DNA of 64,000 nucleotides from Microplitis mediator (Eukaryota; Arthropoda; Insecta; Hymenoptera; Braconidae). The notes under the pieces were generated by a model. The model was given only the letters and a program-made list of their open reading frames with translations. It was not told where the DNA came from and ran no database searches. The stretch spans positions 3,483,795 to 3,547,794 of the forward strand of contig NC_079972.1 in the NCBI RefSeq assembly GCF_029852145.1, given 5' to 3'. Shown piece by piece: positions 33,066 to 58,205 of this stretch. Numbering within the stretch: position 1 is the stretch's first letter; every line of letters starts with the position of its first letter. The translations under genes and the position numbers were made by a program.

Positions 33066-33650
33066 TACCGTAAGTTGACTTCAAGCTACAGCCGTATTTT
33101 GAAGTCAATTTAAAGGAAAGTGTTGGAGAGCAAGCAGTTACCTTTAAGTTGACAATAAATGGTCTGTAATTTGAATTCAATTTGACTACAAGTGTTGTTA
33201 GACAATGACGTTAAGTTGATTGAAAGTTTCACTTCAAATTGACGGCAATTATTTCTGTCAAATTACATTCAGATGACGGCAGTTGATTTGCATCAACTTG
33301 CACGCAAGTATTATCCTGCCGAGGCTTACCAGAAACTTGTCGTTAAGTTCCCTGATAGCCACACTTTGCTCAGCAAGTTTCTGGTAAGCCTCGGCAGGAT
33401 AATACTTGCGTGCAAGTTGATGCAAATCAACTGCCGTCATCTGAATGTAATTTGACAGAAATAATTGCCGTCAATTTGAAGTGAAACTTTCAATCAACTT
33501 AACGTCATTGTCTAACAACACTTGTAGTCAAATTGAATTCGAATTACAGACAATTTATTGTCAACTTAAAGGTAACTGTTTGCTCCCCAACACTTTCCTT
33601 TAAATTGACTTCAGAATACGGCAGTAGCTTGAAGTTAATTTGTGGTTAAG
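33066..33650. repeat. Near-perfect palindrome, foldback family CCTGATAGC
   Basis: Two arms of about 275 bp are nearly exact inverted copies around a 35-bp centre at about 33340-33375 that reads CCCTGATAGCCACAC and TTTGCTCAGCAAG. Both strands therefore encode the same short reading frame over CGGCAGTTGATTTGCATC, a by-product of the symmetry. Related sequence lies at 3466-3750, upstream of both MATH-BTB genes, and at 33655-34860, 41665-41830, 57085-57310 and 57590-57700. Confidence 0.75.
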
Positions 33651-33654
33651 GACC

Positions 33655-34860
33655 TTAACAGCCACTTTAGCTTAAAATTGACAGTAATTTGATGTTAAAA
33701 TTACCTGAAATCTGCTGCCCGAATTTGCCGTCAATTTCACAGTAAAATTTGAAAAGAAAAATTTGCAGTTAAGGCTGGGCTGTACTAAACGAATTTTTGA
33801 ATTTTACTTTTCTTTTGATTTATTGATCAATTGTTATTATAGAAATTTTTATAGCTTCCGAAAAAATGTGTAAGACAAACTTTTTCGGAAGGTTTTCACC
33901 ATTCGAGTGACGTAATTATTCAAAACGTAATTAGAAAAGTAAAATTCAAAAATTCCCCTATTAGCACAGTTTGCTTTAACAAAAGTTTACTTACAAAATT
34001 TTCCTTGAATTTTTCGTCAATTTTCCGTCAACTTCGGATTTTTCCGTTTTTGACGACAATTTATGTACAATTTGCAATACAATTTGACGTAAATTTACTA
34101 CCCGAATTAGAATGCAAATTCACTTCAAAAGTTGACTAGAACAAAAATTTCCGTCAATTTTCAGGCAAAGATTTATATTAATTTATTGTGAATTTGACTT
34201 GAAAAATTGTAAAGTATTTTTTTACCTTCGTATTGTAGACATATTCATGTATAAATTTGCTCACCTTCTCAAATAGTAAGAATGAACATTACCGACTTTT
34301 TTTTTCTAGTAAAAAGTTACCTCTAAATTGAGCGAAAATTAACCGTAAATTTTTCTTTCGGACTTTTGCTGTCAAATTGTCTGCCATTCGGGCAGCAAAT
34401 TTCAGGCAATTTTAATGTCAAATTACTTTCAATTTCAAGCTAAAGTGGCCATTAGGGTTAGTTAGTACTGTCCACCCTTAATTTTTCTTCAATTTAGAGG
34501 TACTTTTTTACGATAAGAAAAAAGTCAATAATGTTCTTGCCATTTCAGAAGGTAAGCAAATTTATACATAAAAATGTCTACAATTTGAGGGTAAAAAAAA
34601 TACTTTACAATTTTTCAAGTCACAATAAATTCAAAATAAATTAATATAAAACTTTGCCTGAAAATTGACGAATATTTTTTTCTAGTCAACTTTTGAAGTG
34701 AATTTGCATTCTAATTCGGGTAGTGAATTTACGTCAAATTGTATTGCAAATCGTCGTCAACAACGGAAAAATCCGGAGTTGACGGAAATTTGACGGGAAA
34801 TTCAAGGAAACTTTTGTAAGTAAACTTTTGCTAAATCAAACTTCTATTAAGGAGGGTACG
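33655..34860. repeat. Second-order foldback repeat (a-b-a'-b' arrangement)
   Basis: Segment a (33660-33775) is complementary to 34330-34455, and segment b (33963-34315) to 34475-34850. Shared blocks include CTGCCCGAATTTGCCGTC-like and TACCCGAATTAGAATGCAAA. An extra short hairpin (about 33784-33970, AAAATTCAAAAATTC type) with a CTATTAGCACAGTTTGCTT end is embedded. The sequence is dominated by TTGACGGCAATTTG-like motifs. No gene is present. Confidence 0.6.
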
Positions 34861-35257
34861 TCACCTTAAGCGCATATCACAGAGTACATGTGAACTAGTT
34901 CATAAATTTTAAGATGTATTTATATTTTTTTTTTTATCTATTATCTCTTAGTTGTCATGTTTTCATTGACTATGATTTTTGTACATACTATAATTAGTAT
35001 AAGTTGTTTCATTGTTTAAAAAAAACTTACTTTAATAATATAAATAGTAAAATTCAGTTAAAATTGTATTCGATAATATACAAAGTGATATCTTAAGGTA
35101 TTCAATAATAATACCAAATTCTATACAATCACATAAATGTGTTTTCATTAAAATTATTAACATTTTTTTTAGATATAAATACTCTATTGTTGATTATTAC
35201 TTAGCGTATATTTATTTACTTACAAATTTATGTATAAAAATATATTTCTTTAACAAA
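34861..35257. promoter_or_regulatory. Hook upstream region
   Basis: About 400 bp of AT-rich DNA between the foldback repeats and the Hook start codon. It must contain the Hook 5' UTR and core promoter, or a 5' intron, but no TATA box or initiator stands out. Confidence 0.35.
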
Positions 35258-37369
35258 ATGAATGATTATCAACTGGAGAGTTTAATTAAATGGTTGAACA
35301 CATTTGATCTGATTGCTGAACATTCATCACCAGAGGAACTTAGCGATGGAGTTGCAATTTCAGAAGCATTGAACCAAATCGCCCCTGATTGGTTTAGCAC
35401 AAGTTGGAAATCAAAAATAAAAACAAATATAGGAACAAATTGGCGGCTTCGAGTAAGTAATTTGAAAAAAATTGTTGAAGCTATCATGGAGTATTACAGT
35501 GAATTTTTAAGTCAACCTTTATCTGGATACATAAAACCTAATGCTTCTAAAATAGGAGAGCAATGCGATCTCAAAGAACTTAAAAAACTTTTACAATTAG
35601 TTCTTGGTTGTGCTATTAATTGTACACACAAGCAACAATATATAACATCAATCATGAAAATGGAAGAAACTGTTCAGCAAGCAATCATGCAAAATATACA
35701 GGAATTAGAGGATAGTATACATGGATCACGTCTGAGTCTCGGAGCAAGTTTGAATTTTGAATCAATTGATATTGGAAATGGATCTCATCAAAAATTATTG
35801 GATGATCTACAAACAAATATCGATTTAAAGGACCAGTTAGGACAGCGGTGTCATGAGCTTGATTTGCAATTATCTTTATTGCAAGAAGAAAAAGCTTTAC
35901 TTATTTCTGAAAATAAAAAACTGCAAAAGTATCTTGAAGAATTAGAAAATTCCGAACATTCCGTTCCAAGTTTAAAATATTCCGGATTAAGGAAGCAAAT
36001 TGATTCTTTGAAAGAGGAAATTTTTAAAATAGAAACTTCTAGAGATGACTATCGACTGAGGACAGAATTACTAGAAAAAGAGATTTTTGAATTACAGTCA
36101 AAACAAGAGGAACTACACAAATTAGCTGATGAAGCCAATACATTGAAAGACGAAATTGATGCTTTACGTGAAACTGCTGATAAAGTAGCCAAGTATGAAC
36201 TTACGATTGAGTCTTATAAAAAAAAAATGGAAGACATGAGTGACATGAGACGGCAAGTACGAATTTTAGAAGATAAAAACTTTGAATATGCGAAATTAAA
36301 AGAGGAACACGAAGAAGAAATAAAAAAATCATTAGTTACTCGTAATCATTTAGAATTATGTAAGCAACAGTTATCAGAATGTTGTCATAAACTCAATGAA
36401 CAAATTACCAAGTATGATGAACTTGAATTCAAATCGAAAAAATTGGAGACAGAGCTAAGATCTATGCAACGCGAAAAAGAACGATTGATAGTCGAACGTG
36501 ACTATTTAAAAGAAAGTAATGAAGAGCTGAAATGCACACAATTGCAAACGATTGATAATGTAACTTCTACTATAGCTCATACTATACCAGGTACGGATAC
36601 GTTACCTGCTGAAATGAAGGAGAAATTATTGCGTTTGGAAAGTGAAAACAAATTATTAAAATTAGAGCAGTTAGGTCATGTTGAAAAATTACCTACCGTC
36701 CAAGCTTTATTAGATAATTCTGAAAAACAATTAAATACTGTAAGAGGTCAAAATTATGTTGCTAATCAACGTATAATGGAGTTAGAAACTAAATTAGAAC
36801 AGCTTACTGAATATCAAAGTGAAAATAATAAAGCTGATAACAGCATTTTACAACAAAAAATTTTTCAGTTACAAAATGAAAACAAATTATGTGGAATTGA
36901 TCGTGAGCAATTAACATTACAATTGGAAGAAAAAGAAACGACTATTCAATCATTGAAACAAAAAATAATAAATCTTCAAGATAACATTTTGCACAAGGAA
37001 TTTGAAATTTCCGCTTTAGAAGAAAGATACAAAAAGTATATTGAAAAAGCTAAAACTGTAATCAAAAGTATAGATCCTAAGCAAAATAATTATCCATGTG
37101 AAGTACTTCTATTACGTAATCAAATAATTGAAAAACATAAAATTATTGATAACATGAAACAATCTTTGAATGAATTCAAATTACTCAATGAAATGGAAGA
37201 GAAATTAATAATATCAGCATTCTATCACTTGGGATTCATTTGTCAACGAGAATTGGTAGACCAACGACTTCTGGTTTTTAATTCTAATCAAGGGAATTCT
37301 TTTTTAACACGTCAACGACAATTCCCTGTAAGACGAACAATTAATTATTCAATATTCAATTCTAAATAA
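35258..37369 (+). CDS. hook: Hook microtubule/dynein adaptor
   Basis: Single uninterrupted ORF of 703 residues (Drosophila Hook 679, human HOOK1 728). Residues 1-155 form the Hook domain: SLIKWLNTF, ELSDGVAISEALNQIAPDWF, NWRLRVSNLKKI, LLQLVLGCAINC and MEETVQQAIMQNIQELE are all family hallmarks. About 165-650 is long heptad-rich coiled coil. The C-terminal region (AFYHLGFICQRELVDQRL, SFLTRQRQFPVRR) matches the conserved cargo-binding end. Hook proteins link dynein-dynactin and endosomes to microtubules in the cytoplasm. The start is the first ATG, in ACAAAATG context, and it aligns with family N-termini. AATAAA is at 37470-37475. It lies about 2.9 kb from the divergently transcribed ATAD2 gene, separated by palindromic repeats. 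No sign of decay is seen. Confidence 0.95.
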   Translation: MNDYQLESLIKWLNTFDLIAEHSSPEELSDGVAISEALNQIAPDWFSTSWKSKIKTNIGTNWRLRVSNLKKIVEAIMEYYSEFLSQPLSGYIKPNASKIGEQCDLKELKKLLQLVLGCAINCTHKQQYITSIMKMEETVQQAIMQNIQELEDSIHGSRLSLGASLNFESIDIGNGSHQKLLDDLQTNIDLKDQLGQRCHELDLQLSLLQEEKALLISENKKLQKYLEELENSEHSVPSLKYSGLRKQIDSLKEEIFKIETSRDDYRLRTELLEKEIFELQSKQEELHKLADEANTLKDEIDALRETADKVAKYELTIESYKKKMEDMSDMRRQVRILEDKNFEYAKLKEEHEEEIKKSLVTRNHLELCKQQLSECCHKLNEQITKYDELEFKSKKLETELRSMQREKERLIVERDYLKESNEELKCTQLQTIDNVTSTIAHTIPGTDTLPAEMKEKLLRLESENKLLKLEQLGHVEKLPTVQALLDNSEKQLNTVRGQNYVANQRIMELETKLEQLTEYQSENNKADNSILQQKIFQLQNENKLCGIDREQLTLQLEEKETTIQSLKQKIINLQDNILHKEFEISALEERYKKYIEKAKTVIKSIDPKQNNYPCEVLLLRNQIIEKHKIIDNMKQSLNEFKLLNEMEEKLIISAFYHLGFICQRELVDQRLLVFNSNQGNSFLTRQRQFPVRRTINYSIFNSK

Positions 37370-37375
37370 CTTTAT

Positions 37376-39790
37376 TTTTTTAAGTGCACTTTTATGGGAC
37401 ATCGTTTTTATTTTGAAATTATAAGAATTGAATTAAACATTTATGCAAAGCTAAATTACGTCATTTTAAAATAAAATTTGAATTAATAAATATGAAGTAA
37501 CTTGGCAACCTAAATTAAAATGTATATATCTGCATAATAAATTAATTAAGTTTAATTACGTCATCACAATTAATTTCGGATTTTTTTTTTTTTGTAATTA
37601 TTTATTTGTTACGTTCGAATTTTACCGAGGCAGGCTTAAATATCAAATTACAAGCGAGATGTTCTATTGGTCTTTGAAAGGTATTTAAATAATATTTATT
37701 ATTTATTCAGTTTTAGTATTTAAATCAGTAGATCGGAAACGTTGAAATTTTATGTGGAGAGATGTAGATTATTTATAAAAAAAAATTATAATATTCGTGT
37801 TTATACACAGAAAAGAAGGAATTCTTGGCGCAAAAAATTTTTAATCGCCCCGACAAAATTTTTAATTTTTTCAAGAAAAGTTTTGTATTATGAATTGAAA
37901 ACAAAAATTTTTTTTGGAGCAAAAATAAATTTTTTGGAGTCAAAAAATTTCTTGTCGCAAAAAATTTTTTTAATCTTAAGAAAATTTTTGTTTTCAATTC
38001 ATAATGCAAAATAATTCTTACGCCAAGAAACCTTTTTTTTTTGTGTATACGTATACTGTTACAAAACTCATCAATTTTAATCTATATGATTAAGAGATTA
38101 AGGAAAATTTTATTCCCGTCATATCTGTATAATAAAAAAAGCTAACGTTATTATATTTGGTATCATTAGAAAAGTCTAGACTTGAATTTGTGCCTTTTCA
38201 TACTTTAGACTCTTTTTTATTGCCAAGTATTGATTGAAACAGTGATTTATATCATTCGCAATACATTTAAATTAGGCGCGAAAAAAAAAAGACGATCGTA
38301 TTTATCTTCTCTAAATAAATTACTACTTTAATTATTCTATCATTGAATAAAACTAAATATCACTGAATATACATCGAATATCTATATTATTAACAGAAAA
38401 TAAGAAAAATTTAGTCCATGCCATGTCTCTATGATAACAATTAATGATTTCATAAAATTACGGGCATGAAAATTTTAAAAAACTCTGAGATGAGATACTG
38501 GATTTTTTTCGTATCAATAAAAGACAACAGCCTTTTAGTAAACCCATGAAATTCAATCAGTTTTTTGTATTTTTCATTGTAGTTGAGATGCTTTCGAAAA
38601 AAAATGTATCGATGACTTACAAAAAAAATTAGATCGTGAAGATTTTTTTTTTAAATCCTATAATTAACACGATTTTTGAAATCGATTGGTTTGCGAACTA
38701 ATGAAAATATCTGAAAGTAAATTGTTACCTTAATAAACGAGCAAATCAAATTTACTAAATTTGGTAGTGATACTCGAGCAGTGACTGTGGGTTGCTCGTT
38801 TACAATTAATTCGCTCAAAATATGTTCTTTATAAAAATTATTATTTAATCTCAATTTGATTTCTTTCAATATTCAAAACTATTTTTTACAAAATGTGTAT
38901 TGTAAAAAATTCATGATTCGTCAATTAAAAATATATATATTAACATTCCAAGAAAATCTGACCAAAATCAATAACAGGACGTTAAAAAAATAAAATTCTA
39001 TTTAAATATACGATCCTGAAGTAAGCAGACAGCTACAAATTTCGGATTTTTTTTCAACAAATAAATTATAAAAAAAAAAAAAACTAAAAATATACACATG
39101 TAGAAAATTTGTTAAACTATAGGTGCAATTTTTCAAAATATTTTTTTTTTATAGTTATTCGTTTTTAAAAAAATTCAAAAACTGTCAGACGTCTGCTAAC
39201 TTCAGTATCATTTTAAATATGCACATGTAGATTTATTTAAATTTTCATGCGGTTTCGACACAATGGTATTTTTCAAGTTCAAATACCCCAGTGTGGCCAA
39301 ATGTTAACTAATTGCTGACAAAACGATAACATTTAAAGCGTGGAAATTTAATTTTGCGTTCCGGACAATCAATTTTCCAAAAGCAAAAAGAATAAATGTC
39401 CAACGAAAAGTTAACATTTGTATGTTTCAAAAAGATAACTTTATGCCGACCATTTGTCAACATTTGGATACATTTTGGTAACTTTTTCATTACACTTCGA
39501 AACGTTTTGTTGAGCAATTTTTCAGTATGAAAACTTTTAAGAAAAGTCTTTATATTTACTTAGACACAGAAAGAAAAATTTTTGTATTTTTAATTACCAA
39601 TAAATAATTAAATAATTAATTAATAATGTGAGCAATTGTAGATTCCAATTGAGCATTTTGTGAGCAATTAAGAGCGCTTATTTATTATTCCTGATTGTTA
39701 CAGTCCCATGCCAATTTTTTCTCAGTTATTGTATGAGTGTTGGATAAATGGTGTTGGATTATTCACGGAAATTTCAGAACTGAAAATATG
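37376..39790. other. Intergenic, one small hairpin element
   Basis: After the Hook 3' UTR the only structure I can support is an inverted-repeat element at about 37820-38035, running from TTCTTGGCGCAAAAAATTT to TTACGCCAAGAA with ATGAATTGAAAACAAAAATT inverted inside. Related TTGGCGCAAGAA sequence occurs at 10714 and 15615. The rest is AT-rich and apparently empty. Confidence 0.45.
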
Positions 39791-39814
39791 CAATATATTA
39801 ATAAATAAAAGGGA

Positions 39815-40800
39815 AATCATGTAGTTTTACAGGATTTCCACCACGAACAAACTTTGTAAATTTTAAATTTTGTTGAGTATCACTTCTGAGCGCCAACTGA
39901 CGGGTTGACTTAAGAAGAATATTTGAAAATATTGGGGTCGTTTTTTTTTTTTGGTTTTTATTCAAATGTGAATTTTTAGTCTAATTATATACTTAGAGTG
40001 AATTTGCAAATATTGTTGTTTGATATTGATCGTTAAATATGAAATTGTATACTTGGAAGAGAGAAAAATTGTAGTATTTTGAAAAATATTAATAAATAAT
40101 AGGAAAATTATGTAGTTTTGCAGGATTTTCATCACGAGAAAAGTGTGCAAATATAAAATTCGAATGAATGTAAATTTTGACCGCCAAAAAGAGAGACAAT
40201 TTCTGGCAGACAATTTGGAAGGTTTTTTGTTTCATTTCTCTTGGTTTCGATTCGAATGTGAATTTCCTGTTTATTTATGTGTTGTTCGTCGGTTTGCCGT
40301 CATTTTTTCCGATAGATATCGAGGAACATGAAATTGTCAATTCGGATGACAAGGAATTCCTAATGATTTGCAAAATATCAATATAGTACAAGAAAATTAT
40401 GTGCTTTTACACGATTTCTATCACGAACAAACTGTGCAAATTTAAAATTTTGACGTACGTCATATTTGACCGCCAACTAGAAAGTTGATTTCTGGTAGAC
40501 AATTTGGAAGTTTTTTGCTGGATTTCTCTTCGTTTCGATCTAAATTTGAATTTCCTGTCTATTTATGTGTTCGTCAATTTACCGTCATTTTTTTTCGATA
40601 GATATCTATAAACATGAAATCGTCAATTTGGATGACAAGGAATTCCCAATAATTTGCAAAATATCATTGTATAATGGGAAAATGAGGTGCTTTTACACGA
40701 CGATTATCACGAACAAGCTGTGCAAATTGAAAATTCTGACATGTGTCAATTTTGACCACCAATTACAGAGTTAGATTCTGGCAGATAATTTAGAAACAGA
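39815..40800 (+). repeat. Tandem array, period about 288 bp, 3.5 units
   Basis: Units begin at about 39815, 40105, 40390 and 40678 with an AAATTATGTAGTTTTACAGG-like start. Each continues through ATCACGAACAAACTGTGCAA, TTTTGACCGCCAAC, TCTGGCAGACAATTTGGAA and, in the complete ones, GATAGATAT and GACAAGGAATTCC. Units have diverged from one another. Short frames inside are not conserved between units. Confidence 0.7.
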
Positions 40801-41344
40801 GGAACGAAAAACGTGGCATGTGGACAGCGTGCGGAACGGTTAACGTGAGGTTTGTTAACAATGACGTACGTTGAAAAAAATTACTCACGACGACTCTATC
40901 CGTTAATAAATTCATATACAGGTGAAATGAAATCGGCCAAACATTAATTTCAATCGAACAAACAATGAAAAACTGAGATTACCAAAAACGAAAACTGATC
41001 TTTCTGATAGTTGATGCTAACTTTGAAGTCAACTTTTACTTACTTATTTAAAAAAAATAAAATCCTATCATCTAAAACATAATAATTATGATCAGACAAT
41101 CGGAAACAAACCATATATGTAAAAAAATTTATTAAATCGATTTGTCGGCGCCCATTTCGGAGCGTTCTAGACTTGTCAAAAGTTAGCAGCAATTGGTTGT
41201 CAAATTGAAGAAAATTTTTTTGAGCAAACAGCAAATTATCCGCTCGCTTTTGCGAGCTATTTTAAGGTAGCGCTTTTTTTTTATCAAAGTCGTACGCTTA
41301 CTCAAGGTTACTAGAAACGTCCTCACAACCTTAAGTACTACCTT

Positions 41345-41670
41345 AAGTATCGGGTGAGAGGAAACGTTCCAAGACCACTCAAACTGTATTTATATTTCTC
41401 TGAATACAAAATAAAGATTTATTTATCTATTTATTTAAAGTTTCTTATAATAAAAATATATAATTCAATAAGTATGTGCCACGACGATTTTTATTTAAAT
41501 TATTGACTAAATATTGATAAGACGCAGTAAGTGTTGTAAGATGTTAATATATAATTTCAAATGAAATTTAAATGCGCCCCTATTTATGGATCTCAAGTTC
41601 ACTAATTAATTAACAGGTGGAGGCACCTGATGCCACTGAGGACATAACAAAACTTTCATTAGGGTTTTTT
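41345..41670 (+). mobile_element. Non-LTR-like 3' end repeat, copy 1
   Basis: Strongly similar to 60855-61170: TATCGGGTGA, GGAAACGTTCCAAGACCACT, TATTTCTCTGAATAC, a TTTATCTATTTATTT stretch, then GATAAGACGCA and GGTGGAGGCACCTGA. A third copy of the second half is at 59790-59975. The frame over the first part reads RVTGNVPRPLRLYLYFSEYK in the 60.9-kb copy. The AATAAA-bearing, ATTTATCT-tailed organisation suggests the 3' end of a non-LTR retrotransposon; this is inference. Confidence 0.45.
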
Positions 41671-42028
41671 TTCTAGAAAAAAAAGTTACTTCTAAATTGA
41701 GGAAAAATTAGCCTCAAATTTTGCTGTCCATCCGCAAATTTGGGCAGCAAATTTCGGTAATTTTGATTGTCAAATTACTGTCAATTTAAAGCTAAAGTGG
41801 CTACTAGGGGCTATTAAACGTGCATTTACTATCCGTCAAAACTTCTCTATAATATCCCTTGGAGCTAATGAATGATTTGTTTTTTATTTGGCACGTGGGC
41901 ACGTGGTCAGCCGACAACAGACGAGACCCAATCAGGGGGAAATAAATAAAATTTGTTTTTCTGTATAAGAGCAGTCATAACCTGTCGTATTGAAACTGGA
42001 TGTCGCTCGACTTATATCTCCGCTCAAA
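41671..42028. promoter_or_regulatory. MRPS9 upstream region with foldback repeat fragment
   Basis: Positions 41665-41830 match the foldback family (AAGTTACTTCTAAATTGAGG, GCTAAAGTGGCTACTAGGG). The remaining 200 bp to the start codon should hold the core promoter. No motif is clear enough to name. Confidence 0.35.
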
Positions 42029-55837
<13,809 letters not shown>

Positions 55838-58205
55838 ATTTTTTTTTGTATTTTGCAGCTCATTTTCAATTTAATAAATCTTTGTGCATTCGATGAAAAT
55901 TGAAGCAATTATATTATAAGTCTTATAATTTACTTGTGTAACTTAAATAAAAGAAACAACTGTTCTTTTGAATACAATCAATTTTTTTTTCTTTTGTTAC
56001 ACTTGCTCTGAAATGTATGAACTCTTTAAGACATCTTTATCTGCTTTCCCATATTGCAGCACATCGTTATTTTGCGCATGTGCGTTGTTCCTACCTAGAA
56101 TTTATGAAATTATATATTTCGCGTGCGAAATGTCAAAAGGGCGTATAAAAAAATTTTTTTTTGCCATTCAACTCAAAATCGTTTTAAACGTCAAGATAAA
56201 TAAAAAAAAAATTTTTGAATTACTAACGCCAAAAAGGCGTATCTCAAGATATACGTCCTTTTAGCTTTAAGAAAATTATGTCTTAAAGCCAAAAGGGCGT
56301 ATAAAAAAAAAATTTGTTTTTATTACAAAACATGAAAATAATGCGATATCAATGAAGCAATATCAGAATGAATATGAAAGGTGAAAAATTGAACTGTAGA
56401 AAGGGGCAAAGTAGGTGAGCGAAATCCCGTTCGGCATCCATGTAAGAAAGGCATCATTATGTTATCTAAAAAAATATATCTTTTAGAGGCCAGGCAAATG
56501 TTATCTTTTTGACAACTTTTTAGGGATATCGGTTTATCGAGATCTAAAAGATAACTTTATGATAACTTCTGTAGATGTCCTTATGAGGTCAAAAAGATAT
56601 CTTTTTGTTAACATTTGATCATAACCTAAATTCATCAGCTGATGTTTGGTATTCATAAAGTCCTCCCAGAAAAAGGAAATCGCCGTCGGGAATTTTCGGT
56701 TTGCAATGTTAGTGTGTTTGTTTTCTAATAGTGGGGGTTAAAAACCGGCGGTGACTTACTCTCTGGGAGGACTTTATATTTTATGTTTAGCTTAGTTTAA
56801 CCTACAAAATTGATATACGTGCAAAAACGGTCTGATAAAAAATGTCCTTCAGAAAAAAACATTTACAGAATTATCTAAGAGCCAAAAAAATGGACGTTTA
56901 CAAAAATTTTTAAATAATCCAACAAACTATTCTGATCTGTAGGAACCTCAGATTATTGAGCCTTAATCATTACCCTGAATAAGAGAAGTGATTTAATCTA
57001 TGCTAAGTGTATATCTATATATTAGTCGATTAAAATTGTTTTAAATTATTTTGAATCATTTCAAATAATTTTTCTTAATTAGGATACCAAACTTTGGAGT
57101 TAAATTGACGGTAATTTTATGATTGAAATTAACTGAAAGTTGCTGCCTGATTTGCCGACAATTTGACAGCAAAGGTGGAAAGAAAAATTTGCAGTTAATT
57201 TTTCTCAATTTAGAGGTAACTTTTTTTACTAGAAAAAAAACTCTAATAGCACAGTTTGCTCAGCAGAAGCTTACTTTACCAAAGTTTTGCTAAGCAAAGC
57301 TGTGCTATTAGGGTCATATCGCTTGTCGTTTACAGATGACACGACCCGTTGATGAACGGTGAATTTAAAACTATACGAATTGACGTGTTAAAGAACAGAT
57401 CGTTTTTTGCCTTTTTCGGTTTTGAGTAAATCTAAGATTGATTTATTGTTGTTAGTATATAGAATATGAAATAGCCTATAATAAAAGATAATAATATATC
57501 ATTTGTAAAAAAGAAAAAATCGTAAATAAAAAACTTCGACATTGATGGAAAGCTGCGGGAAAAAGCTTCAAGTAAAAAAAGTTGCGTTCGAATTAACCAA
57601 AAGTTGGCGTCAAATAATTACTCACTAATACTTCGCAGTCAAGTTGACATCAAATGAAGTACCATAGATTCTTGTCAACTTGTAGTTACGGTGGCTATTA
57701 GAACAAAACATTCATAATGGTTCCCAGCCGATATTTATAAATCACTGGGTTTTCCATGCTTTAATTCAATAATTATTCCCTCATGACATATTCTTTGATT
57801 TGAATGAGACGTAATACTACAAAACTAAAAATCACGTAATCAATTGTTTTCTATTCAGAATCAAAAAATCATGCGACTTTCCGTTGATATACGATCGCCG
57901 TTATTACCTCCGTCTTTTTTTGAAAACACTGTGAAATAAACTTCTGAATTTTCAAACATCAATTTAGACACAAGTCATAAATGAATAATCGAAAAAAAAA
58001 TCAGTTCATATAAAAAAAGGTATAAAAATTAATTTCCTAAAACAAAATACTAAAAGATAAAAGTCCCTATATCTGCTCAGTATCATTAGTCGCTCACTTT
58101 GACTGTTTAATGCGTTTTTTACAATTTTTATCAACAAAAAATTTTAACTAAAAAAATTATTGTTGATAAATAATTATTTGTGAATCTAAATATATTAAAA
58201 TTATA
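55838..58205. other. Intergenic with small repeats, no gene
   Basis: It contains the MRPS9 polyadenylation signal, the second GCCAAAAGGGCGTATA element (56118-56310), a loosely palindromic AAAAGATAAC tract (56460-56620), a 123-bp MITE with ATAAAGTCCTCCCAGA termini (56655-56777), and foldback family pieces (57085-57310, ending CTATTAGGG, and 57590-57700). No coding region is recognised. Confidence 0.5.
56655..56777. mobile_element. Short MITE, ATAAAGTCCTCCCAGA termini
   Basis: Exact 16-bp terminal inverted repeats (56655-56670 and 56762-56777) enclose about 90 bp with CGCCG / CGGCG partly complementary. Too small to code. Confidence 0.55.

Noticed and set aside
33258..33455. Identical small peptide encoded on both strands (MTAVDLHQLARKYYPA...)
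   Set aside because: The identity follows from the near-perfect palindrome; there is no independent sign of coding such as codon bias or a gene-like context.
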